Source: JAYODZ01 sp965660195 (GTDB lineage: Bacteria > Pseudomonadota > Alphaproteobacteria > RS24). Taken from it: a stretch of 29,798 nucleotides of DNA. The stretch lies in contig CBFHZM010000018.1 in assembly GCA_965660195.1 (NCBI GenBank), positions 1 through 29,798 on the forward strand. Direction: 5' to 3'. Each line of letters begins with the position of its first letter. Position 1 is the first letter of the stretch. The position numbers were made by a program, and so were the translations under genes. Under the pieces are notes generated by a model that searched no databases, was not told where the DNA came from, and saw only the letters and a list, made by a program, of their open reading frames with translations. Shown here piece by piece: positions 14,440 through 23,820 of this stretch.

Positions 14440-15609
14440 ATGAATATTCACGAATATCAGGCCAAGCAGGTGTTAAAATCTTTTGGAGTTGCTGTTCCCG
14501 ATGGCTACGCCGCTTTTACGGTCGATGAAGCCGTAGCGGCCGCCGAAAAATTGGCAGGTCCTGTCTATGTGGTGAAAGCACAAATCCATGCTGGTGGCCG
14601 GGGCAAAGGTGGTGGCGTTAAGGTCGTCAAATCGATTGACGAGGTGCGCGCTGAAGCCGAGCGCATGTTAGGCATGACACTCGTAACCCACCAAACGGGT
14701 CCCGAAGGGCGATTGGTTCGTCGCCTTTATGTTGAGCAAGGCTCTGATATTCAGAAAGAATTTTACCTTTCGGCTTTGGTGGATCGGGCAACCTCGCGGA
14801 TTTCCTTTATCGCGTCGACCGAAGGCGGCATGGATATTGAAGAGGTGGCGGCCAAGACACCGGAGAAAATTTTGACCATTAGCGTTGATCCAGCGGCTGG
14901 TATTTCGGGACATCATGGGCGTCAAATTGCCTATGCTTTGGGCCTCAAAGGCGACCAGGTAAAGCAGGCCACCAAGCTGATTGCGAATTTATACAAAGCG
15001 TTTGTCGAAAAAGACATGTCGTTACTCGAGATCAACCCACTGGTGCTGACCGGGGCAGGCGATTTGATTTGTTTGGACGCCAAAATTAATTTTGACTCGA
15101 ATGCGCTTTATCGTCATGGCGACATCATGGAGCTGCGCGATATCGATGAAGAAGACCCGGCCGAGGTCGCAGCTTCCGAGTTTGACCTGAACTATATTAA
15201 GCTCGATGGTCAAATCGGGTGCATGGTGAACGGCGCAGGTCTGGCCATGGCGACCATGGACATCATCAAGCTCTATGGTTCCGAGCCAGCCAATTTCCTG
15301 GATGTTGGTGGCGGTGCGACGAAAGAAAAAGTAACAGAAGCTTTCAAGATCATTATGTCCGATGAGAATGTTCAGGGCATATTGGTAAATATTTTTGGCG
15401 GCATTATGCGTTGCGACGTGATCGCCGAAGGGGTTGTCGCAGCGGCGCGGGAAACGCAGCTAGCGGTGCCCTTGGTTGTTCGTTTGGCGGGCACCAATGT
15501 CGATTTGGGGAAAGAAATTTTATCGCAATCGGGTCTGGCCATTATACCTGCTGATGACCTCGACGATGCAGCCAAGAAAATCGTCGCTGCTGTGAAGGAG
15601 GCCGCGTAA
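14440..15609 (+). CDS. sucC: succinyl-CoA synthetase (ADP-forming) beta subunit
   Basis: Forms succinate and ATP or GTP from succinyl-CoA together with SucD; the TCA substrate-level phosphorylation step. The start chosen is the ATG at 14440, ten bases after GGAGGG. The frame is open to 14422, but family members begin MNIHEYQAKQVLKSFGV as here. The resulting 389 residues are the standard length. An ATP-grasp domain covers about 1-235, with VVKAQIHAGGRGKGGGVK and LLEINPLVLT. The C-terminal ligase domain contains LDGQIGCMVNGAGLAMATMD, FLDVGGGA and VNIFGGIMRCDVIAEGV. The stop overlaps the sucD ATG by one base. Confidence 0.97.
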   Translation: MNIHEYQAKQVLKSFGVAVPDGYAAFTVDEAVAAAEKLAGPVYVVKAQIHAGGRGKGGGVKVVKSIDEVRAEAERMLGMTLVTHQTGPEGRLVRRLYVEQGSDIQKEFYLSALVDRATSRISFIASTEGGMDIEEVAAKTPEKILTISVDPAAGISGHHGRQIAYALGLKGDQVKQATKLIANLYKAFVEKDMSLLEINPLVLTGAGDLICLDAKINFDSNALYRHGDIMELRDIDEEDPAEVAASEFDLNYIKLDGQIGCMVNGAGLAMATMDIIKLYGSEPANFLDVGGGATKEKVTEAFKIIMSDENVQGILVNIFGGIMRCDVIAEGVVAAARETQLAVPLVVRLAGTNVDLGKEILSQSGLAIIPADDLDDAAKKIVAAVKEAA

Positions 15610-16484
15610 TGTCAGTGCTTGTTAACAAAAATACTAAAGTTATTTGCCAGGGCTTCACCGGTTCGCAAGGGACCTTCCATTCAGAACAGGCGATTGCTTA
15701 TGGCACCAAAATGGTCGGCGGCGTAACCCCAGGACGTGGCGGCGAAGAACATCTCGGCCTGCCGATTTTTAATACGGTTGGTGAGGCCGTGCATGCGACG
15801 GGTGCCACAGCCTCCGCCATCTATGTGCCGCCACCCTTTGCGGCTGACGCAATTTTAGAAGCTATTGATGCTGGTATTGAGCTTGCTGTTTGTATTACCG
15901 AAGGTATTCCCGTTGCCGACATGATCGGCGTCAAGCGGGCGCTGCAAGGGTCTAAAACGCGCCTTGTGGGACCTAACTGCCCCGGTGTGATCACGCCGGA
16001 TGAATGCAAGATTGGTATTATGCCGGGACATATTCATAAGCGTGGTTCGGTTGGCATTGTATCGCGTTCAGGCACGCTCACCTATGAAGCGGTTGCTCAG
16101 ACGACGGCCGCAGGCCTCGGCCAGTCGACCTGTATCGGCATTGGCGGTGATCCGATTAATGGCACGAATTTTATTGATTGTTTGGAAATGTTCCTTGCTG
16201 ATGATGAGACCGAGTCGATCATTATGATCGGTGAGATCGGGGGGTCGGCTGAAGAAGATGCGGCCGATTTGATCAAATCGTCAAAAATCAAGAAGCCTAT
16301 GGTTGGGTTTATCGCTGGTGTTACAGCTCCTCCCGGCCGCCGCATGGGTCATGCGGGCGCAATTATCTCGGGCGGTAAAGGTGGCGCCGGTGATAAGATT
16401 GAAGCCATGCGCTCGGCTGGTATTCATGTCTCACCATCACCAGCAGCCCTTGGCAAAACGCTGGTACAGGTTTTAAATAAATAG
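15609..16484 (+). CDS. sucD: succinyl-CoA synthetase alpha subunit
   Basis: CoA-binding subunit of succinyl-CoA synthetase that carries the phosphohistidine. The 291-residue product has the CoA-binding Rossmann region at the N-terminus (VICQGFTGSQGTFHSEQAI), the segment LVGPNCPGVITP at 119-130, GIVSRSGTLTYEA, and the active-site histidine His248 in PPGRRMGHAGAI (His246 in E. coli). Its start shares a base with the sucC stop, the usual arrangement for equimolar subunits. sucA begins 22 bases downstream on the same strand, making one likely transcript with the 2-oxoglutarate dehydrogenase genes. Confidence 0.97.
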   Translation: MSVLVNKNTKVICQGFTGSQGTFHSEQAIAYGTKMVGGVTPGRGGEEHLGLPIFNTVGEAVHATGATASAIYVPPPFAADAILEAIDAGIELAVCITEGIPVADMIGVKRALQGSKTRLVGPNCPGVITPDECKIGIMPGHIHKRGSVGIVSRSGTLTYEAVAQTTAAGLGQSTCIGIGGDPINGTNFIDCLEMFLADDETESIIMIGEIGGSAEEDAADLIKSSKIKKPMVGFIAGVTAPPGRRMGHAGAIISGGKGGAGDKIEAMRSAGIHVSPSPAALGKTLVQVLNK

Positions 16485-16505
16485 GTTATGTGATGAGGAT
16501 GGGTA

Positions 16506-19433
16506 ATGTCGCAACAGGATCACGCTAAAAGACCAGATCCGCTTTTGGAGAGCATGTTTGATGGAGCCAACGCGCTTTATATTGAACAGCAACTTGCCCG
16601 ATATATTGATAACCCAAGCTCTGTAGACGCATCCTGGCGGCAATTTTTTGCTGGCATGGCAGAAACTGTGCGGCCGCATGAGCCGAGCTGGCAACGCCGA
16701 GACTGGCCGCCTGTAGCCAATGGTGAAATGACCGCCGCTCTCGATGGCAATTGGTCCATCGAAGCGGTGTCGCGGAAACTTCAAGATAAGAACCCGCAGG
16801 CGAGCCAAGAAGATATTCGCGCTGCAACGCTCGATTCTGTGCGGGCGATCATGATGGTGCGCGCCTATCGTTTTCGCGGTCACTTGGCGGCTGATCTCGA
16901 CCCACTTCGGTTGACGCCGCCGAGCTCACATCCTGAGCTTGATCCGGAAAGCTATGGTTTCACCGAAGCCGATTATGACCGGCCGATCTTTATCGACCAT
17001 GTGCTGGGTCTCGAGACGGCGACTATCCGACAAATGCTGGAGATCTTGCAACGCACCTATTGCGGCACTTTCGCAGTGGAATTTATGCATATTTCCGACC
17101 CCGAGGAGAAAGCTTGGCTGCAAGAGCGCATGGAAGGTGCCGATAAGGAAATCTCCTTTACCAATGAGGGTAAGCGTGCAATTTTTTACAAGCTCGCGGA
17201 AGCTGAGGCGCTAGAGAAATTTCTCGACGTTAAATACACCGGCACCAAGCGGTTCGGGCTTGATGGCGGTGAATCGCTTGTGCCGGCGCTAGAGCAAATT
17301 ATCAAGCGCGGTGGCAATCTCGGCGCCCGTGAGATCGTCATCGGCATGCCGCATCGCGGCCGTCTTAATGTGCTTACCAATGTGATGGGTAAGCCGTTCC
17401 GCGCTCTTTTCCATGAGTTCAGAGGTGGTTCAGCAAACCCCGACGATGTCGAGGGATCGGGCGATGTGAAGTATCATCTCGGTGCATCGACGGAGCGTGA
17501 ATTTGATGGCAACAAAGTTCATTTGTCGCTGACCGCCAACCCCTCGCATCTGGAGGCGGTTGATCCCGTTGTGCTCGGTAAGGCCCGCGCCAAACAAGAC
17601 CAACATATCAGCCAATCCGAAGATGTCACCGACCGCGGTGTTGTGATCCCGCTACTCTTGCACGGCGATGCGGCATTTGCTGGGCAAGGCATGGTGGCCG
17701 AATGTCTTGGGCTTTCGGGCTTGAAGGGCCACAAAGCTGGTGGCTCGATCCACTTTATCGTCAACAACCAAATCGGCTTCACGACCAATCCGCGTTACTC
17801 GCGGTCTTCGCCCTATCCATCGGATGTGGCGAAAATGGTTGAAGCACCAATTTTCCATGTTAATGGCGACGATCCCGAAGCCGTTGTTCATGCCGCTAAG
17901 ATCGCGACAGAATTTCGACAAAAATTTTTGAAGCCGGTGGTGATCGATATGTTCTGCTACCGTCGCTACGGCCATAATGAGGGCGATGAGCCGGCCTTTA
18001 CGCAGCCGTTGATGTATGAGCGCATTCGCAGCCATGAGCGTGTCGCTGAGAGCTATGGTAATCGCTTGGTTGAAGAAGGCGTAATGACGCGTGAGGAAGT
18101 CGACGGCTATGCCGCTGTTTTACGGCAGCAGCTTGATGATGAGTTTGAAGCTGCCGAGGCCTATAAGCCGAATAAGGCGGATTGGCTCGATGGGCGCTGG
18201 TCTGGCTTTGAGAAAAAAGCGGCCAATAGTTTTGTCCGCGGCGACACGGGTGTTGCGCGCGAAAAATTAATCGCCCTAGGAGAGCGCCTCACAAATATTC
18301 CAGACGGGTTTAATTTACACCGCGCCTTGCAGCGTCAGCTTAAGGCAAAGCAAGAGATGTTCAGCTCGGGCGAGGGGTTTGATTGGGCAACGGCTGAGGC
18401 CTTGGCTTTTGCATCGCTTCTCGACCAAGGTTTTCCCGTGCGATTGTCGGGGCAAGACTGTGAGCGTGGCACCTTCTCGCAACGCCATTCTGTCTGGACT
18501 GATCAGACGGATGAAAAACGCTACAAACCGCTGAAAAATTTAGGGGCTGACCAGGCACCTTTCGAAGTGATTAACTCGATGCTGTCGGAAGCCGCTGTGC
18601 TAGGTTTTGAATATGGCTATAGCCTGTCAGAGCCAAATGCTCTGGTCATGTGGGAGGCGCAATTTGGTGACTTTGCCAATGGCGCGCAGGTACTGATCGA
18701 CCAATTCATTTCATCGGGTGAGCATAAATGGTTGCGCATGTCGGGCTTGGTTCTGCTGTTGCCGCATGGTTATGAGGGGCAGGGGCCCGAGCATAGCTCG
18801 GCGCGTCTCGAGCGTTATCTGCAGCTCTGTGCCGAGGATAATATGCAAGTCGCAAATTGCACGACGCCGGCCAATTATTTCCATATTTTGCGCCGCCAGC
18901 TTTTGCGTAATTATCGTAAGCCTTTGGTGCTGATGACGCCAAAATCACTCCTGCGCCATAAATCGTGTGTGTCGCGGCTTGAAGATATGGAACAAGGCAC
19001 CTCGTTTCATCGCGTTTTGCCCGACGATGGGCGTTTAAAGCCAGCCAAAAAAATTCGCCGCGTCGTGATGTGCAGTGGCAAGGTATATTACGATCTTGTT
19101 GATGCGCGGGCGCAAGCTGGGATCGATGATGTCTATATTTTGCGGCTCGAGCAATTACATCCTTTCCCCACCGAAGCCTTGACCGCCGCGCTGGCCCCGA
19201 TGGCACACGCCGAAATGGTATGGTGCCAAGAAGAACCGCACAATATGGGCGCTTGGGCGTTCGCGAACCCCGAGATCGAGGCAGTGTTGAAGGCGATTGA
19301 CGCCAAACATAAGCGCCCCGTTTATACAGGCCGTAAGGCGTCGGCATCGACGGCAACCGGCCTCATGAGCCGCCATTTGCGCGAGCTCGAAGCATTCTCA
19401 AAAGCCGCTTTGATAGATCCCTTGGAGGCATAA
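16506..19433 (+). CDS. sucA: 2-oxoglutarate dehydrogenase E1 component
   Basis: Thiamine-diphosphate-dependent decarboxylase (E1o) that starts conversion of 2-oxoglutarate to succinyl-CoA and passes the succinyl group to the lipoyl domain of OdhB. It has 975 residues, normal for E1o. The N-terminal segment with LYIEQQLARYIDNPSSVDASWRQFF is the E2-binding extension typical of the family. Further on are GGESLVPALEQII, GMPHRGRLNVL, LTANPSHLEAVDPVV, the thiamine diphosphate site HGDAAFAGQG at 386-395 followed by INNQIGFTT-like sequence, and the transketolase pyrimidine-domain segments ALVMWEAQFGDFANGAQV and LLPHGYEGQGPEHSSARLERYLQ. It lies between sucD and odhB, whose ATG follows the sucA stop after a single base. 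Confidence 0.97.
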   Translation: MSQQDHAKRPDPLLESMFDGANALYIEQQLARYIDNPSSVDASWRQFFAGMAETVRPHEPSWQRRDWPPVANGEMTAALDGNWSIEAVSRKLQDKNPQASQEDIRAATLDSVRAIMMVRAYRFRGHLAADLDPLRLTPPSSHPELDPESYGFTEADYDRPIFIDHVLGLETATIRQMLEILQRTYCGTFAVEFMHISDPEEKAWLQERMEGADKEISFTNEGKRAIFYKLAEAEALEKFLDVKYTGTKRFGLDGGESLVPALEQIIKRGGNLGAREIVIGMPHRGRLNVLTNVMGKPFRALFHEFRGGSANPDDVEGSGDVKYHLGASTEREFDGNKVHLSLTANPSHLEAVDPVVLGKARAKQDQHISQSEDVTDRGVVIPLLLHGDAAFAGQGMVAECLGLSGLKGHKAGGSIHFIVNNQIGFTTNPRYSRSSPYPSDVAKMVEAPIFHVNGDDPEAVVHAAKIATEFRQKFLKPVVIDMFCYRRYGHNEGDEPAFTQPLMYERIRSHERVAESYGNRLVEEGVMTREEVDGYAAVLRQQLDDEFEAAEAYKPNKADWLDGRWSGFEKKAANSFVRGDTGVAREKLIALGERLTNIPDGFNLHRALQRQLKAKQEMFSSGEGFDWATAEALAFASLLDQGFPVRLSGQDCERGTFSQRHSVWTDQTDEKRYKPLKNLGADQAPFEVINSMLSEAAVLGFEYGYSLSEPNALVMWEAQFGDFANGAQVLIDQFISSGEHKWLRMSGLVLLLPHGYEGQGPEHSSARLERYLQLCAEDNMQVANCTTPANYFHILRRQLLRNYRKPLVLMTPKSLLRHKSCVSRLEDMEQGTSFHRVLPDDGRLKPAKKIRRVVMCSGKVYYDLVDARAQAGIDDVYILRLEQLHPFPTEALTAALAPMAHAEMVWCQEEPHNMGAWAFANPEIEAVLKAIDAKHKRPVYTGRKASASTATGLMSRHLRELEAFSKAALIDPLEA

Positions 19434-19434
19434 A

Positions 19435-20652
19435 ATGGCATCTGAAATACGCGTTCCAACCCTCGGCGAGTCGATTACCGAAGCAACCATCGCGCAGTGG
19501 TACAAAAAACCAGGCGATGCCGTTGCCATGGATGAGCCGCTCTGCGAGTTGGAAACCGACAAGGTGACGGTCGAAGTGCCAGCGCTAGCCGCCGGCGTGA
19601 TGGGTGATCTTTTGTTCAAGGAAGGCGACACGGTTGAAGTTGGCGCTTTGCTCGGTTCAATTGAAGCGGGTGATGGTGCGGCCCCTGCGCCAAGCAAATC
19701 GGCGGCGGCCGCCAAGCCAGCGCCGGAAAAAGCCAGTGCGCCGGCCGCTGCGCCCGCGGCAGCCAAAGCACCACAGACATCTGGCTTAGATGAGTTGGCA
19801 CCTTCGGTCCGCGGCATCGTGGCCGAAAATAATCTCGACCCGTCGCAGATTGTCGGTACGGGCAAAGATGGACGGATCACCAAAGCTGACGCCCTGCAGG
19901 CGGCAGCCAATCCTGTGCCACCGATGGTCGCTTCATCGCTAGCAACATCGGGGCCGCGCGAGGAGCGGGTGAAAATGACCCGTCTGCGGCAAACCATTGC
20001 CCGTCGGTTGAAGGAGTCTCAAAACACTGCCGCGATGCTGACGACGTTCAACGAAGTTGATATGTCAGCCTTGATGGCTTTGCGGTCGACCTATAAAGAC
20101 ACATTCGAGAAGAAGCATGGTGCCCGTCTGGGCTTTATGAGCTTTTTTGTGCGCGCTTGCGTTTCTGCCTTGCACGAAATTCCTGCGGTGAATGCAGAAA
20201 TCTCGGGCGATGAGATTATCTACAAAAACTACGTCAATATGGGGGTCGCGGTTGGCACCGATCGCGGTCTCGTGGTCCCCGTTCTTCGCGATGTGCAAGC
20301 TATGGGCTTTGCCGAGATTGAGACGACGATCGCCGGCTTCGGGCAGAAAGCCCGTGATGGGCAATTGGCGATCGAAGATCTTCAAGGGGGAACTTTTACC
20401 ATTTCCAATGGCGGGGTCTATGGCTCGCTAATGTCGACGCCGATTTTGAATGCGCCACAATCGGGCATTCTGGGCATGCATAAAATTCAGGATCGCCCTG
20501 TTGTCGTCAATGGCGAGGTGGTCGTTCGGCCGATGATGTATATCGCGCTGTCTTATGATCACCGAATTGTCGATGGTAAGGAAGCGGTTACCTTCTTGGT
20601 TCGAGTCAAAGAGTGCCTCGAGCAGCCCGAGCGACTTTTGCTCGATATCTAA
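19435..20652 (+). CDS. odhB: 2-oxoglutarate dehydrogenase E2 component (dihydrolipoyl succinyltransferase)
   Basis: Core of the 2-oxoglutarate dehydrogenase complex; transfers succinyl from lipoyl-lysine to CoA. The 405 residues hold one N-terminal lipoyl domain (about 2-77, lipoylated Lys43 in ETDKVTVEV), then an Ala/Pro/Lys-rich flexible linker (about 80-115). Next come the E1/E3-binding domain (APSVRGIVAENNLDPSQIVGTGKDGRITKADAL, about 122-155) and the catalytic domain from about 175. The active site is SYDHRIVDG with His376 and Asp380. A single lipoyl domain and the VPTLGESITEA opening distinguish it from pyruvate dehydrogenase E2. It starts one base after sucA and is followed 28 bases later by lpdA. 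Often also called sucB. Confidence 0.97.
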   Translation: MASEIRVPTLGESITEATIAQWYKKPGDAVAMDEPLCELETDKVTVEVPALAAGVMGDLLFKEGDTVEVGALLGSIEAGDGAAPAPSKSAAAAKPAPEKASAPAAAPAAAKAPQTSGLDELAPSVRGIVAENNLDPSQIVGTGKDGRITKADALQAAANPVPPMVASSLATSGPREERVKMTRLRQTIARRLKESQNTAAMLTTFNEVDMSALMALRSTYKDTFEKKHGARLGFMSFFVRACVSALHEIPAVNAEISGDEIIYKNYVNMGVAVGTDRGLVVPVLRDVQAMGFAEIETTIAGFGQKARDGQLAIEDLQGGTFTISNGGVYGSLMSTPILNAPQSGILGMHKIQDRPVVVNGEVVVRPMMYIALSYDHRIVDGKEAVTFLVRVKECLEQPERLLLDI

Positions 20653-20680
20653 GACCACGACAAAGATAAGAGGAACTGAA

Positions 20681-22093
20681 ATGGCCCAGAATGACCAATT
20701 CGATGTTGTAGTGATCGGTGCCGGCCCTGGCGGCTATGTGTGCGCCTTACGGGCCGCTCAACTCGGTATGAAAGTCGCCACGGTCGACAAACGCGGCACT
20801 CCTGGGGGTACATGTTTGAATGTCGGCTGCATTCCCTCGAAGGCGCTCTTACATGCTTCTGAGGTTTATGACGAAACGCGGCATGCTGGCGATATGGGCA
20901 TCAAGCTCGGCAAGGTCAGTCTTGATCTCGCCACGATGATGAAATTCAAAAATGAGGGGATCGACGGCAATACGCAGGGCGTGACCTTTTTGTTGAAGAA
21001 AAATGGCGTCGAAGAAATTCATGGCGAAGCGCAAATCACCGCAGCAGGTGCTGTGGCTGTTAAAGGCTTAGATGGCAAAAACCGAGCTTTGACGGCCAAA
21101 CATATTATCATTGCCACCGGCTCTGATGTTGCAACCTTGCCGGGTGTCGAAATCGATGAGGAGCGGGTTGTCTCCTCGACCGGCGCGTTGACCTTCGACG
21201 CTGTGCCGAAACATCTTTTAATTGTTGGCGCGGGCGTGATCGGTCTTGAACTGGGTTCGGTGTGGCGCCGCCTTGGTGCCGAGGTTACGGTGGTTGAGTT
21301 CCTCGATCGCATTACCCCCGGTGTCGACGCCGATCTGGCAAAAAATTTCCAGCGTGTTCTCACCAAACAAGGCATGAACTTCAAGCTTGGCCATAAGGTG
21401 AAATCGGTTGTCGCGCAAAAAAATGCGGTGAAGGTGACTATCGCAAAATCGGACGATAGTGGTGCCGACGAAACCTTAACAGCTGATCGCGTTTTGGTTG
21501 CGACCGGCCGGCGGCCTTATACTGACGGTCTGGGGCTCGACACTGTTGGCGTTGCGCTTGATGACAAGGGCCGGATTAAAACCGACGCGCATTTTGCGAC
21601 GAATGTTGCCGGCATTTATGCCATTGGTGACGTGATTGCTGGCCCGATGTTGGCGCATAAAGCCGAAGAAGAGGGCGTTGCGCTGGCTGAAATGCTTGCG
21701 GGCAAAGCGGGACACGTGAATTATAATTTGATCCCTGGCGTGATTTACACCAATCCAGAAGTTGCTTGGGTTGGTAAAACCGAGGAAGAGCTGAAGTCGG
21801 ATAACGTCACCTACAAGGTTGGTAAGTTCCCTTTCCTGGCCAATGGTCGTGCTAAGGTCAACCGGACGACAGATGGTTTTGTAAAAATTCTTGCAGATGC
21901 CGAGACCGATCGCGTCCTGGGGGTTCATATTATGGGCCCGCATGCAGGCGAAATGATTGCTGAAGCAGCCATTGCTATGGAATTTCTTGCGAGCTCAGAG
22001 GATATCGCACGCTCTTGTCATGCTCACCCAACCTTGACCGAGGCGGTAAAAGAGGCGGCCTTGGCGGTCGACGGACGCGCTCTGCACATGTAG
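20681..22093 (+). CDS. lpdA: dihydrolipoyl dehydrogenase (E3)
   Basis: FAD disulfide oxidoreductase that reoxidises dihydrolipoamide of OdhB with NAD. The true start is the ATG at 20681, after AAGAGGAAC; the frame is open back to 20555 but that part overlaps odhB. The 470 residues contain VVIGAGPGGYVCALRAAQLG (FAD), the redox disulfide Cys45-Cys50 in GGTCLNVGCIPSK, the NAD-binding LIVGAGVIGLELGSVWRRLG, the second FAD segment GIYAIGDVIAGPMLAHKAEEEG, and the catalytic His449-Glu454 pair in HAHPTLTEAVKEAAL. It closes the suc operon and converges on xerC with nine bases between the stop codons. Confidence 0.97.
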   Translation: MAQNDQFDVVVIGAGPGGYVCALRAAQLGMKVATVDKRGTPGGTCLNVGCIPSKALLHASEVYDETRHAGDMGIKLGKVSLDLATMMKFKNEGIDGNTQGVTFLLKKNGVEEIHGEAQITAAGAVAVKGLDGKNRALTAKHIIIATGSDVATLPGVEIDEERVVSSTGALTFDAVPKHLLIVGAGVIGLELGSVWRRLGAEVTVVEFLDRITPGVDADLAKNFQRVLTKQGMNFKLGHKVKSVVAQKNAVKVTIAKSDDSGADETLTADRVLVATGRRPYTDGLGLDTVGVALDDKGRIKTDAHFATNVAGIYAIGDVIAGPMLAHKAEEEGVALAEMLAGKAGHVNYNLIPGVIYTNPEVAWVGKTEEELKSDNVTYKVGKFPFLANGRAKVNRTTDGFVKILADAETDRVLGVHIMGPHAGEMIAEAAIAMEFLASSEDIARSCHAHPTLTEAVKEAALAVDGRALHM

Positions 22094-22102
22094 GTAGCGC
22101 GT

Positions 22103-23035
22103 TTATTTGCGCGCCCGCGGATGCGATTTTTCATAAACGGCGCGGAGCTGTGCTGTGTCAATTTCGGTGTAAACCTGCGTCGAGCTTAGGGACGCGTGAC
22201 CGAGCAGTTCTTGAATGGTGCGCAGATCGGCGCCGCCGCCCAGTAAATGGCTGGCAAAGCTGTGGCGCAAGGCATGCGGTGTAACGCTCGCGGGCAGACC
22301 CAGCTGATGCCGCAAATTGGCGATCATATATTGTACTTGTCGCGCTGATAGAGCGCTTCGGGGGCCGCGAAAAAATAGTTCGTCACCGCGAAGGCCGACA
22401 GGGCAGGCCGCCTCGTAATCATCTAAAGCCGAGATTACGATCGGAAGCAACGGCACGTCGCGTAGCTTGCCGCCTTTGCCACGGACTCGCAATATTTGTC
22501 GCGCGCGGGCGGTGCGCATATCGTCCAAAGTCAGACTTAGGGCTTCGGTAATGCGAAGGCCACAACCGTAGAGTAACGTGATCAAAGCGACATTGCGACG
22601 GCCCTGCCAGCTGGGGTCATTGGCCTGCGCTAGGTGTAACATTTGTGTGACTGCTTCTCGTTCGACGGGACGCGGTAAACGATGTGCTTGCTTGGGGCTT
22701 TGAATGTTCTCGAGTGCTAGACATGCAGCATAGCCGCGTTTGCGTAAAAATTTGTCAAAGCCCCGTAGGGCTGAGAGGCTGCGTGCCAGCGAACGGTTTT
22801 GCGCCGTCTCCCGCCGTGCTGCCAGAAAGGCTCTGACGTCGCGAATATGCAGGCTCGTGAAATCATCCACGTCGACGGGCTGGCCGAGATGCGTGTTTAG
22901 AAAAACGAAAAATTGCCTAAGGTCTCTTTGATAGCTGGCACAGCTATGCGGGCTCAAGCGACGGTGATCGCGTAGTTCCTTCGCCCAGTCCGCTACCAGA
23001 TCTCGCAAGGCGTTGCTGACGGGGAGGTCTATCAC
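22103..23035 (-). CDS. xerC: site-specific tyrosine recombinase XerC
   Basis: Tyrosine recombinase that resolves chromosome dimers at dif with XerD. The 310 residues divide into an N-terminal SAM-like DNA-binding domain (about 8-105, RRLSPHSCASYQRDLRQFFVFL) and a C-terminal catalytic domain. All catalytic residues are present: Arg161 (GCGLRITEA), Lys187 (RGKGGK), His254 and Arg257 (HALRHSFASHL), His280 (LLGHASLSSTQ) and Tyr289. The start is a GTG at 23033-23035; no better ATG lies nearby. The chromosomal setting next to fsa and priA, the normal length and the lack of att repeats argue for a housekeeping Xer protein rather than an integrase of a mobile element. It is downstream of fsa, with 22 bases between them. 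Confidence 0.93.
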   Translation of the reverse strand: MIDLPVSNALRDLVADWAKELRDHRRLSPHSCASYQRDLRQFFVFLNTHLGQPVDVDDFTSLHIRDVRAFLAARRETAQNRSLARSLSALRGFDKFLRKRGYAACLALENIQSPKQAHRLPRPVEREAVTQMLHLAQANDPSWQGRRNVALITLLYGCGLRITEALSLTLDDMRTARARQILRVRGKGGKLRDVPLLPIVISALDDYEAACPVGLRGDELFFRGPRSALSARQVQYMIANLRHQLGLPASVTPHALRHSFASHLLGGGADLRTIQELLGHASLSSTQVYTEIDTAQLRAVYEKSHPRARK

Positions 23036-23057
23036 GGCTAGATGGCCTGGACCATGG

Positions 23058-23714
23058 CTAGCCGATGCTCTGACCGGACTTCTCCCAATCAGCGAGGAAG
23101 CTCGCCAAGCCTTTATCGGTTAGCGGATGGTTCAGGAGACTTTTCAGGACATCGGGCGGCAGCGTTGCGACATCGGCACCGATTAAGGCGCTTTGCCGCA
23201 TATGTTCGACCGAGCGAATAGAAGCGACTAGAATTTGTGTCTCGAGCTCGGGATAATTATCATAAATCTGGCGAATATCGGCGATCAGCCCCATGCCATC
23301 GGCGCTGATATCATCGAGCCGTCCGACGAAGGGAGAGATATAGGTGGCACCGGCTTTCGCGGCCAAAAGCGCTTGCATTGCCGAAAAGCACAAGGTGACA
23401 TTGGTTTTAAGACCGCGGTCAGTGAGCGCTTTGGTTGCCCGCAAGCCATCCCAGGTCAGCGGAATCTTGACGCAAACATTGGGCGCAATCGCTGCCAGGA
23501 TTTCGCCTTCGCGGATCATATCATCGGAGGTCACTGCGGCCACTTCGGCACTCACTGGGCCTTCGACAATATCGCAAATCTCACGAATCAGTGTTTTGAA
23601 ATCTTTGCCCGATTTCGCCACCAGTGATGGGTTGGTCGTAACGCCATCAACCATGCCCGTGGCGGCTAATTCTTTAATCGCGCTGAGATCAGCCGTATCA
23701 ACGAAAAACTTCAT
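23058..23714 (-). CDS. fsa: fructose-6-phosphate aldolase / small transaldolase (TalC type)
   Basis: Class I aldolase of the small transaldolase family, acting in sugar-phosphate interconversion. The start chosen is the ATG at 23714, just after GGGGAAAAAAC on this strand, giving 218 residues, the family norm; the frame is open another 90 bases upstream, but family members begin MKFFVDTADLSAIKEL as here. VDGVTTNPSLVAKSGKDF (22-39) is characteristic. The Schiff-base lysine is Lys83 in VCVKIPLTWDGL. TNVTLCFSAMQALLAAKAGATYISPFVGRLDD is the typical central block. The wording of that block is closer to TalC-type transaldolases than to E. coli FSA, so either activity is possible. It is divergent from priA and upstream of xerC. 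Confidence 0.9.
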   Translation of the reverse strand: MKFFVDTADLSAIKELAATGMVDGVTTNPSLVAKSGKDFKTLIREICDIVEGPVSAEVAAVTSDDMIREGEILAAIAPNVCVKIPLTWDGLRATKALTDRGLKTNVTLCFSAMQALLAAKAGATYISPFVGRLDDISADGMGLIADIRQIYDNYPELETQILVASIRSVEHMRQSALIGADVATLPPDVLKSLLNHPLTDKGLASFLADWEKSGQSIG

Positions 23715-23820
23715 GTTTTTTCCCCGTTTTAAGAAGCAGACAACTAAACGCATTATGACAGCTCGGCGCTCGGAAAGCCAGCGGCTTGCCTTTCGCGCCC
23801 GCATCTCACATTGTGACGCA

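Noticed and set aside
22097..22114. GCGCG/CGCGC hairpin at the convergent lpdA-xerC ends, considered as a shared terminator
   Set aside because: No T-run follows on the plus strand and the loop is eight bases; it overlaps the xerC stop and may be compositional.
22103..23035. Tyrosine recombinase considered as an integrase marking a mobile element
   Set aside because: Normal XerC length and motifs, housekeeping neighbours, no flanking tRNA or direct repeats, and no cargo genes.
23806..23816. Perfect palindrome TCACA-T-TGTGA five bases before the priA start, considered as an operator
   Set aside because: Five-base arms are expected by chance about 30 times in a window this size, and nothing else points to regulation here.
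23344..23820. Upstream extension of the priA reading frame by about 159 codons
   Set aside because: It runs antisense through fsa, and PriA homology begins at the ATG at 23821.
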